In this document: positions 6,722 through 11,809 of the stretch, piece by piece | How positions within the stretch are numbered: position 1 is the stretch's first letter | How the letters are laid out: the number at the start of each line of letters is the position of its first letter | NCBI GenBank assembly: GCA_903870185.1 | Contig: CAIQCE010000069.1 | Coordinates: 1-11,809, forward strand | Direction of reading: 5' to 3' | Source: an uncultured Gammaproteobacteria bacterium | GTDB taxonomy: Bacteria; Pseudomonadota; Gammaproteobacteria; Coxiellales; Coxiellaceae | DNA length: 11,809 nt | Position numbers and translations under genes: made by a program | Notes under the pieces: model-generated | Databases searched by the model: none | Seen by the model: only the letters and a program-made list of their open reading frames with translations | What the model was told of the DNA's origin: nothing

Positions 6722-8381
6722 ATTGTGAAAATTCAGTAGGCAAGGTTTTTAAAGTTTTTTCAGCTTCTGATACGGAGTTATAAGAACCATAACCGACGAT
6801 ATACCATTGTTCTCCATCGACTTCGTGATTAGCGAGTTGTAATGGTTGATCAGTGTGTTCCTGAATAAATGCTTTAGCAGCCTCTTGATCTCGAGAAGCA
6901 TAAATTTGTAGAGTGTAAGTGCGATTCACTGCAGTTAGTTTTTTTGTTTGCTTTTCATTGGCCTTTTCACTTTTTTTCGATTTTGATTTTAGCTTTGATT
7001 CAGGTTTTGATTTTGCCTGAGACTTTGAGTGAACCGTTTGCTTTTTTATTTTCTTTTCATCGTCAAAATAAACAGGTTGTTTAAGCCAGCGATTAATTTC
7101 TTCTAAATCTTCAAATTTTAAAATCCCAGCGGCTTGTTTGAGTTTAATGATGCTCATAATATATTGATAGCGATCATTAGCGTATTGTTGGCGAGTTTGA
7201 TAAAGACTGGATAAATCATCCAAGACATTTAACATGGTTTGGGTGCCTGCTTGGAATCCTGCTTCAGTTGCTTCAAACGCATTTTTTGCTGATTTAATTG
7301 CTTGAGCATCGGCTTTGATTTGGCTGATTTGAGCGATGATTGTTAAATAGGATTGTCGAGTTTGAGCCACGATTGAACGATGAGTATATTCCACTCCAGC
7401 GCTGGCATTCACATAGTTATAGCGAGCTTGTCGAGTTTGTGCGAGTGTGGAGCCGCCATTATAAACAGGCAGGTTGAGTGAGACGCCGATGCTGCCCATT
7501 TTGCTTGAGCTATCAAGGGCTGGATTATTGCTATTGTAAGTATATGATCCAGTGCCCGATAGAGTCGGTAGAAATCCAGCTTGCTGTTGTTTGATCGATT
7601 CATGTGCTGCGATAGCCATAAATTGTTGTGCTTTAATTTGGGGGTTTTGTTTTTCTGCCATTTCTACCCATTGAGCCATATTTTTAGGGTCTGGAATCAC
7701 AAGAGGAATTTTTTCACCGACGGCCTCTAAATCAGAATAGGTGCGCCCCGTTAAAGTGCTTAGGGTTTGGAGGCTAGTCGCAAGTATATTCCGGTTGCTG
7801 ATTTCAGTCGCTAATATCGCATCATAGCTGGATTGTGCTTGATAGAGAGCCGTAATAGCGGTGGCCCCTGCTCGATATTTTTGTTTGGCAATTTGTAACT
7901 GGCGTGCAATTGCACGTTTCTGGGCGAGCGTAAAGGTGAGTTGGTCATTCGCTTGTAATACCGCGAAATAATCTGTAGCGGTTCGTGACATCAAATCTTG
8001 AGCCGCCGCAGCATAGGTGGCGGCCGCTGCTTTAACGCTTGCTTTAGTGCTGCTGATATTAGCCCAGCTAGCAAAATTAATGATAGGTTGGGAGAGTGTG
8101 ATCGAGTATTGCTTGTCTGTATTATAGTCAGTAGAGGACCCTGAAATCTTGGTGTAATTTCGATTCACACCAGTGCCCACACTTAGGTTCGGTAGTAAGT
8201 TGGATAAGGAAATAGGCAGATTTTCTTTGGCTGCCATCCATGTGGCTTCTGCTTCTTTGAACGTAGGATCATTCGCCAAGGCTTCTTGGTAGACTGAAGA
8301 CAAATTTTCTGCAAACGAAGCTGTGGATATCGCTCCTAGCGTCAATGCGCAACATCCAGCTAATAGGGATGAGTGCTTCAT
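6690..8381 (-). CDS. tolC: TolC-family outer-membrane channel with C-terminal SPOR-like domain
   Basis: This 563-residue protein is about 70-110 residues longer than usual TolC. A Sec signal peptide (cleavage after ASFA, residue 24) is followed by two OEP repeats. The first runs from about 27 to 225 (LSSVYQEALANDPTFKEAE, SLSQPIINFASWA-like strand region). The second runs from about 232 to 425 (EMAEKQNPQIKAQQ, GVSLNLPVYNGG, AGFQAGTQTMLNVLDDLSSL, ending at QAAGILKFEDLEEIN). TolC trimers form the exit duct for drug-efflux and type I secretion systems. After this come a Lys/Ser-rich linker (445-482) and residues 487-560, which resemble a SPOR peptidoglycan-binding domain (TYTLQIYASRDQEAAKAFI, WYIVGYGSYNSVSEAEKTL). 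AAGGA stands 6 nt before ATG 8381. No membrane-fusion or pump gene is adjacent. Confidence 0.9.
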   Translation of the reverse strand: MKHSSLLAGCCALTLGAISTASFAENLSSVYQEALANDPTFKEAEATWMAAKENLPISLSNLLPNLSVGTGVNRNYTKISGSSTDYNTDKQYSITLSQPIINFASWANISSTKASVKAAAATYAAAAQDLMSRTATDYFAVLQANDQLTFTLAQKRAIARQLQIAKQKYRAGATAITALYQAQSSYDAILATEISNRNILATSLQTLSTLTGRTYSDLEAVGEKIPLVIPDPKNMAQWVEMAEKQNPQIKAQQFMAIAAHESIKQQQAGFLPTLSGTGSYTYNSNNPALDSSSKMGSIGVSLNLPVYNGGSTLAQTRQARYNYVNASAGVEYTHRSIVAQTRQSYLTIIAQISQIKADAQAIKSAKNAFEATEAGFQAGTQTMLNVLDDLSSLYQTRQQYANDRYQYIMSIIKLKQAAGILKFEDLEEINRWLKQPVYFDDEKKIKKQTVHSKSQAKSKPESKLKSKSKKSEKANEKQTKKLTAVNRTYTLQIYASRDQEAAKAFIQEHTDQPLQLANHEVDGEQWYIVGYGSYNSVSEAEKTLKTLPTEFSQFNAWVAPLTH

Positions 8382-8410
8382 GAATAATCCTTCAGTATTT
8401 ATGATCGATC

Positions 8411-8439
8411 ATTATCGCTGTTGCTAGGGGATTTGGCAA
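8411..8439 (-). promoter_or_regulatory. Sigma70-type promoter of the tolC-like gene
   Basis: On the minus strand, TTGCCA (8439 to 8434) and GATAAT (8416 to 8411) each match consensus at 5 of 6 with an ideal 17-bp spacer. Transcription would start near 8404, giving a leader of about 23 nt that includes the AAGGA ribosome site. This suggests strong constitutive expression; no operator is obvious. Confidence 0.65.
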
Positions 8440-8497
8440 TATGAGGGTGTTTATCTAGCAGGCTATTTTCATAACTAGTATTTCGGGGAGGGGTATT

Positions 8498-8508
8498 CAG
8501 TACTACTG
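8498..8508. repeat. Short palindrome upstream of fic
   Basis: CAGTA-C-TACTG is a perfect 5+1+5 palindrome in the tolC-fic divergent gap. It could be a regulator site for either gene, but it is short enough to be chance. The rest of the gap shows no convincing promoter for fic; TATAAC near 8566 lacks a partner. Confidence 0.2.
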
Positions 8509-8584
8509 TATGTGGACTTAGATTAAATTATGTTAGGATATTCAGTGAATTTGGCTTCTATTAGACTATAACTGATTAATTTAG

Positions 8585-9646
8585 GTGATTCCTGGGCGCT
8601 TTGCTATGACTTTAGACAATAAATTTACGATTACCAATAGCATTACTCAAGCCCTTTCAGTTATCGAACGTGCGCGTGGTTTTTTAACTGCAGCAATTTT
8701 ATCTGAAGACTGGATCAAGGAAATGCAAAGCAAAGCCTTTATTCTTGAAGCTTACTCTACTACACATATTGAAGGCACCCAACTGACTTTGGAAGAATCT
8801 GAGCTTTTATTGTCTGGTAAAAAGCTTAAATCTGTTGATGCTGATGATGTTAAAGAATTATTGAATTATCGAAAAGCTTTTGAATTAGTATCCACTTGTT
8901 TAGGGGGAGATTCATCTGTTACCGAAGGATTAGTTCGTGAGATTCACAAGGCATTGGTGAAGGGTGTTAGAGGAAATTCTGCAGCGCCAGGTGAATATCG
9001 TAAGATTCAAAACTATGTTGTCAATTCAAAAACAAAAGAAGTCATCTATACTCCGCCCGAAGCATTTGATGTTCCAATAATGATGTCTGAATTAGTTAAA
9101 TGGATAAATGAAGAACAAACTATTAGCCCCATTTTAATGGCGGGAATTGCGCAATTTCAGTTAGTTCATATTCATCCTTTTTTAGATGGGAATGGACGGT
9201 CAGCCCGATTGCTTTCTACCCTTTGCTTATATCGCTACGGATATGATTTTAAGCGGCTATTTAGCTTGAGTGAGTATTATGATCGAAATAGAGCAGAATA
9301 TTATAAAGCTATCCAAAGTGTTCGTGAAAACGAAATGGATATGACAAATTGGCTAGATTATTTTACCAAAGGCTTGGCGATACAATTACAGGAACTTGTT
9401 GAGCAAGGCACTCGAGCTATTAAGAAAGATATTTTAAAGAATAAATATCAACTCTCGAGTCGCCAAGGATTAGTGATTGATTATGTTTTGAAGCACGGCA
9501 CCATAGGTATTCAAGAATATGAACAATTGTCGATAGGAACTCCCCGTCGCACTTTGCAAAGGGATTTGAAGGCTTTGGTCGACAAAAGAGTTTTTTTAGT
9601 GGAAGGGTCTACTCATCAAATCACTTATCGTTTAAATCAGAAATGA
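8585..9646 (+). CDS. Fic-domain AMP-transferase (class II) with C-terminal helix-turn-helix
   Basis: This encodes 353 residues from GTG 8585 (MIPGRF...); ATG 8606 is the alternative start. GTG is kept because a short GRF start before the N-terminal domain is common in this family, although neither start has a clear Shine-Dalgarno. The inhibitory helix TTHIEG (59-64, pattern T/SxxxE-G, with E63) lies N-terminal to the Fic core, making it class II. The active site HPFLDGNGRSAR (197-208) has H197 and the phosphate-binding GNGR, and the flap region is around 144-170. Such enzymes usually add AMP to protein hydroxyls, often with self-inhibition by the Glu. The C-terminus (about 290-353) looks like a winged helix-turn-helix (IGIQEYEQL ... 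TPRRTLQRDLKALVDKRVF), suggesting DNA binding. Its target is unknown. It stands alone and converges on an XRE gene. Confidence 0.9.
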   Translation: MIPGRFAMTLDNKFTITNSITQALSVIERARGFLTAAILSEDWIKEMQSKAFILEAYSTTHIEGTQLTLEESELLLSGKKLKSVDADDVKELLNYRKAFELVSTCLGGDSSVTEGLVREIHKALVKGVRGNSAAPGEYRKIQNYVVNSKTKEVIYTPPEAFDVPIMMSELVKWINEEQTISPILMAGIAQFQLVHIHPFLDGNGRSARLLSTLCLYRYGYDFKRLFSLSEYYDRNRAEYYKAIQSVRENEMDMTNWLDYFTKGLAIQLQELVEQGTRAIKKDILKNKYQLSSRQGLVIDYVLKHGTIGIQEYEQLSIGTPRRTLQRDLKALVDKRVFLVEGSTHQITYRLNQK

Positions 9647-9655
9647 TGGACATTT

Positions 9656-9695
9656 GCGCCACTTTTGCGCCACTTTTTGCGCCACTTCCGCGCCA
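9656..9695 (+). repeat. Four-copy GCGCCA tandem repeat, 11-12 bp period
   Basis: GCGCCA recurs at 9656, 9667, 9679 and 9690, mostly as GCGCCACTT separated by T-runs, starting 10 bp after the fic stop. Spacing of 11, 12 and 11 bp puts each copy on about the same DNA face. The fic frame continues open through it if its TGA is read through. Confidence 0.7.
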
Positions 9696-9732
9696 ATTAT
9701 AATGTAATTAGTTGTTTTGTAATGATATTTTA

Positions 9733-9954
9733 TTATAAGTCTGCGGTCGTGAAAGGAACTTTAAATTTCACTTTAATATTTAAAACATCGAATACTTTGA
9801 ACAGGGTGTTAATTTGAACAGTTTCCTTACCTTTCTCAATATCAAAAATAACCGTTTTCCCTACTCCGGCCAGTTCAGCCAGTTCTAACTGGGTCAGTCC
9901 TGCCTGCTTTCGAAAATAATGAACCAATTTTGCTATATCAATGGATGTATTCAT
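9733..9954 (-). CDS. Orphan HipB-like XRE-family transcriptional regulator
   Basis: This 73-residue protein has a single Cro/C1-type helix-turn-helix (about 9-62): LVHYFRKQAGLTQLELAELAGVGKTVIFDIEKGKETVQINTLFKVFDVLNI. The short C-terminal strand (KVKFKVPF) resembles HipB, which dimerises by pairing such a strand. HipB normally precedes and neutralises the kinase toxin HipA, but the region downstream holds no hipA; it runs into the convergent fic gene. There is no Shine-Dalgarno. The ATG lies at the edge of a perfect 9-bp inverted repeat (9954-9977), and a similar palindrome is at 10026-10047, so it probably represses itself. It may be an antitoxin left after toxin loss, a phage-type regulator, or a regulator of the 10147 gene. 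Confidence 0.8.
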   Translation of the reverse strand: MNTSIDIAKLVHYFRKQAGLTQLELAELAGVGKTVIFDIEKGKETVQINTLFKVFDVLNIKVKFKVPFTTADL

Positions 9955-9977
9955 TTTTACTGTTATGGCAGTAAAAA
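9954..9977. promoter_or_regulatory. Operator 1 of the XRE regulator
   Basis: TTTTTACTG, six bases (TTATGG), then CAGTAAAAA form a perfect 9+9 inverted repeat. It overlaps the first base of the XRE start codon, so a bound dimer could block both transcription and ribosome access. It matches operator 2 in sequence and spacing. Confidence 0.65.
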
Positions 9978-10025
9978 TTGGAAAAATATAGTTTTTGTTA
10001 AGGTATCTTATAAGAATTGCTTATA

Positions 10026-10047
10026 TTTTACTGCTATAGCGGTAAAA
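10026..10047. promoter_or_regulatory. Operator 2 of the XRE regulator
   Basis: TTTTACTGC, TATA, GCGGTAAAA is a 9+9 inverted repeat with one mismatch. It has the same half-site (TTTTACTG) as operator 1, with centres 71 bp apart, near seven helical turns. Two sites on one DNA face suit cooperative binding or looping by an XRE dimer. Confidence 0.6.
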
Positions 10048-10054
10048 ATAGAGG

Positions 10055-10143
10055 GTCTAGGGGGCGCGCGTAACTTGTCAACTTACTCTTGCTACAAATA
10101 CTTGCTCGCTGAGTAAGTTGACAACTTACGTACGTCCCCCTCA
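10055..10143. repeat. MITE/REP-like palindromic element, long form
   Basis: Positions 10059-10088 and 10111-10141 form a 30-31 nt stem with two mismatches and one bulged base around a 22-nt loop. The inner 19 bp (10070-10088 with 10111-10129) have one mismatch, and the outer six (AGGGGG / CCCCCT) are perfect. The ends GTCTAGGGG and ACGTACGTCCCC recur in the palindrome at 11539-11566. It codes for nothing obvious. It ends four bases before the stop codon of the 10147 gene, a usual position for REP or MITE elements. No clear target-site duplication is visible. Confidence 0.7.
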
Positions 10144-10146
10144 GGC

Positions 10147-11439
10147 TCATGCTCTGCCAGGACCACTTAACCAGCTTCCTATACCCCACTCATGGGGGTC
10201 AAGGCTATGATCAGGTTTTTTAATGACACTCGTTATCCCAGGAGGCAAAGGCAACCTTGTAGCTAATTCTATTTCCTTGGTAGTTTCTGCAGCCATAACA
10301 GCTACTCTTGCTATAGCATCAGGCGCTACAGTCCATGTTTTTGAAACAATATCCCATTTAACGATACTTTCTATACCACCCGCATTTAATAAATCATAGA
10401 CTAATCCCGAGCAACTCTGTCCAGCACCGCCATTAAATACGTTGAATATATTTCTACCAAAAAGACTCCATTTGTAAACCACAGGAGATTCAGAAAAACT
10501 TTTAAAAGCTCTATTGATAGCATCCACATTAAGGGAATATAAAACGACTAGCACATCTGGAGGATTGCGGTCATCATCTGTTTTACGCTCACTCTCAAGA
10601 TATTCATCCATCCAAGGCTCTGGGATTAACTCCCCTCTCGCTGTCCCAAGTATAGCCTTAGCAAGCCCACCTTTTTCATCAGGTCGCCGATTTGGCCAAA
10701 AGCTGGCATAAATCGTTGATGTTTGAAGACTGGCATGTCCAACATTACCAGCACCAGAGGTGGCTTCATGTGCCGTAATGAAATTACCTTCAGAATCACG
10801 AGGTAACCAAACACGAACGATGGCCCAGTTATCGGTCATAGGTTTTGAAAACAATGCAGGGCTGCCAGTACTAGGTGGCGGAGCAACAGGCATCGCTGAA
10901 GCTCCCGCTCCTACTGCACCCGCTGTCGCAGCAACGCCAGCACCTGCGGCGGCGGGGCCAAGTGTTTTTTCATCTCTACTATCCAATGGTTTTTTTTCTC
11001 GTAAATGCGTTAATAAACCGCTTAAAACTGAGTAAATAATCTTCGTCTCGCGGTGAAAGTCCTCCTGTGCTTTGCGAACACTAGATGCACGCCTTGTGAT
11101 GTTTTCTTCAATAGCTATTAATAGGGAAGTATTTTGGGGCTCGCTGCTTAAATATTCGGCTAGAAGAATCATCATTTCAGAAGCTGTCGCTAAATATCTA
11201 TATGGACTTTTGGTGCCAAAAAGATTCTGCATTGGTTCGCTTGGTTTCCAGTCTGGTTTAAGTGTAGCTATAGAAGCCTTAATACCAGAAAAGGCTTCAG
11301 GTGGCTGATTTGTGGTTAACAATGCAATTATTTGGAATAGATTTGCACGAATGAGTGCTAAATCAGGAAGTATCTTCCAAACACGCTTGTTAGGGTTGCT
11401 GCTATCTAATAACAACGAGTTTAATCCTGCTAATTTCAT
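10147..11439 (-). CDS. Unknown protein, putative circularly permuted papain-like/NlpC-P60 cysteine hydrolase
   Basis: This is a 430-residue protein with AAGGAG 10 nt before ATG 11439. It has three parts. Residues 1-155 are a mostly helical, charged domain. Residues 161-195 are a low-complexity Ala/Gly/Pro linker. Residues 200-430 look enzymatic. There, NVGHASLQTSTIYASFWP (H235) precedes GGAGQSCSGLVYDLLNAGG (C343), with strands such as DVLVVLYSL between. A His block followed by a Cys at the start of a helix is the order of circularly permuted NlpC/P60, YiiX/LRAT-like and similar enzymes, which act as amidases, peptidases or acyltransferases. This is inferred from motif pattern only; the family is not certain. 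There is no signal peptide, so a cytoplasmic toxin or a secreted host-directed effector are options. It is flanked by two related palindromic repeats. Confidence 0.7.
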   Translation of the reverse strand: MKLAGLNSLLLDSSNPNKRVWKILPDLALIRANLFQIIALLTTNQPPEAFSGIKASIATLKPDWKPSEPMQNLFGTKSPYRYLATASEMMILLAEYLSSEPQNTSLLIAIEENITRRASSVRKAQEDFHRETKIIYSVLSGLLTHLREKKPLDSRDEKTLGPAAAGAGVAATAGAVGAGASAMPVAPPPSTGSPALFSKPMTDNWAIVRVWLPRDSEGNFITAHEATSGAGNVGHASLQTSTIYASFWPNRRPDEKGGLAKAILGTARGELIPEPWMDEYLESERKTDDDRNPPDVLVVLYSLNVDAINRAFKSFSESPVVYKWSLFGRNIFNVFNGGAGQSCSGLVYDLLNAGGIESIVKWDIVSKTWTVAPDAIARVAVMAAETTKEIELATRLPLPPGITSVIKKPDHSLDPHEWGIGSWLSGPGRA

Positions 11440-11538
11440 AAAGTTAAAGCTCCTTTTTCATGGACAAAATTTTTTTAGGCTAAGCCCTCTCGCTTGGGTT
11501 CTAAGTACTGAATCTAGGATTGTCCCTGTTGCTAGGGA

Positions 11539-11566
11539 GTCTAGGGGACGTACGTACGTCCCCTCA
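11539..11566. repeat. MITE/REP-like palindromic element, short form
   Basis: AGGGG + ACGTACGTACGT + CCCCT (11543-11564) is a perfect 22-nt palindrome. It is preceded by GTCT and followed by CA, so that GTCTAGGGG and ACGTACGTCCCC match the ends of the long element at 10055-10143. The last T is part of the hemL stop codon. The lack of a T-run argues against an intrinsic terminator, although the position just after hemL would suit transcript-end protection. Confidence 0.65.
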
Positions 11567-11809
11567 CATTTCTTTAAAGACTTCCTCTGCTGCCGCCAGG
11601 GTTTTTTCAATTTCTGCAGGGCCATGAGCGATGGAAATAAATCCCGCCTCAAAAGCAGAAGGGGCTAAATAAACGCCTCGTTCTAGCATTCCATGGAAAA
11701 ATCGATTAAAGGCTTCTTTATCGCAGTTCATGATATTTTGATAACTCGTAATTTTCGTTTGGTCGGTGAAGAATAAGCCAAACATTCCGCAGAGGTAATG
11801 AGCTTTAAA
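11564..11809 (-). CDS. hemL: Glutamate-1-semialdehyde 2,1-aminomutase, C-terminal part
   Basis: Only the last 81 residues are in the window; the frame is open to the right edge (FKAHYLCGMFGLFF...). The text GMFGLFFTD, CDKEAFNRFFHGMLERGVYL, APSAFEAGFISIAHG and IEKTLAAAEEVF matches the C-terminal domain of HemL, the PLP enzyme that converts glutamate-1-semialdehyde to 5-aminolevulinate in the C5 route to haem. The PLP-binding lysine lies in the missing part. The protein ends at TGA 11566-11564 with a normal-length C-terminus, and this stop touches the short palindromic repeat. Upstream context is unknown. Confidence 0.95.
   Translation of the reverse strand, partial: FKAHYLCGMFGLFFTDQTKITSYQNIMNCDKEAFNRFFHGMLERGVYLAPSAFEAGFISIAHGPAEIEKTLAAAEEVFKEM

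Noticed and set aside
8418..8429. The 12-mer CTGTTGCTAGGG here also occurs at 11526-11537.
   Set aside because: Several 12-mer matches are expected by chance in about 12 kb, and the flanks do not align. At 8418 it lies in the spacer of the tolC-like gene promoter.
10514..11308. Long plus-strand open frames opposite the unknown gene (10514-10711, 10760-11035, 11072-11308).
   Set aside because: They are antisense to a continuous 430-codon frame with a ribosome site; their text is low-complexity or unpatterned and lacks start signals.
1..11809. CRISPR arrays, tRNA genes, insertion sequences with transposases, integrases.
   Set aside because: No spaced direct repeats, cloverleaf with a CCA-type acceptor, transposase or recombinase motifs were seen on either strand.

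Overview
The window looks like chromosomal DNA of an AT-rich gammaproteobacterium (very roughly 40% G+C by eye). The core genes (parE, Kdo transferase waaA, a TolC-type outer-membrane channel, hemL) read as gammaproteobacterial. The mix of small accessory modules with a Fic protein and an effector-like cysteine-peptidase candidate suggests a host-associated lineage such as Legionellales. That placement is inference, because no rRNA or other marker is present.

Layout, left to right. Positions 2-136 hold the 3' end of an unrecognised gene. Positions 171-1346 (minus) encode a Bcr/CflA-type MFS drug exporter, followed by a small secreted protein (1470-1859, plus) with its own extended -10 promoter. 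A 270-bp gap contains a candidate structured RNA of about 118 nt (1886-2003). Next is a type II toxin-antitoxin operon on the minus strand: a Phd/YefM antitoxin and a VapC/FitB PIN toxin overlapping by 4 nt, with a palindromic operator over the promoter. Beyond it lies a decayed small gene (2939-3135) just downstream of parE (3150-5051), which is itself preceded by a small DUF4282-like membrane protein.

The central envelope block is waaA (5447-6721, plus), facing a tolC-like gene (6690-8381, minus). The two coding regions overlap tail to tail by 32 bp. The TolC-like protein is unusual: after the normal channel domain it carries a lysine/serine-rich linker and a C-terminal SPOR-like domain, which would tie an outer-membrane efflux or secretion channel to peptidoglycan. 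A clear sigma70-like promoter precedes it.

The right third is accessory. It holds a class II Fic AMP-transferase with a C-terminal helix-turn-helix (8585-9646), an 11-bp-period GCGCCA repeat after its stop, and an orphan HipB-like XRE regulator (9733-9954) with two matching palindromic operators, one overlapping its start codon. A protein of unknown family (10147-11439) follows, with a His...Cys arrangement like circularly permuted NlpC/P60 or papain-like enzymes. It is bracketed by two related palindromic repeats (10055-10143 and 11539-11566) sharing the same ends, one an 83-nt near-perfect hairpin and the other a 22-nt palindrome. The window ends inside hemL (C-terminus only), whose stop codon abuts the second palindrome.
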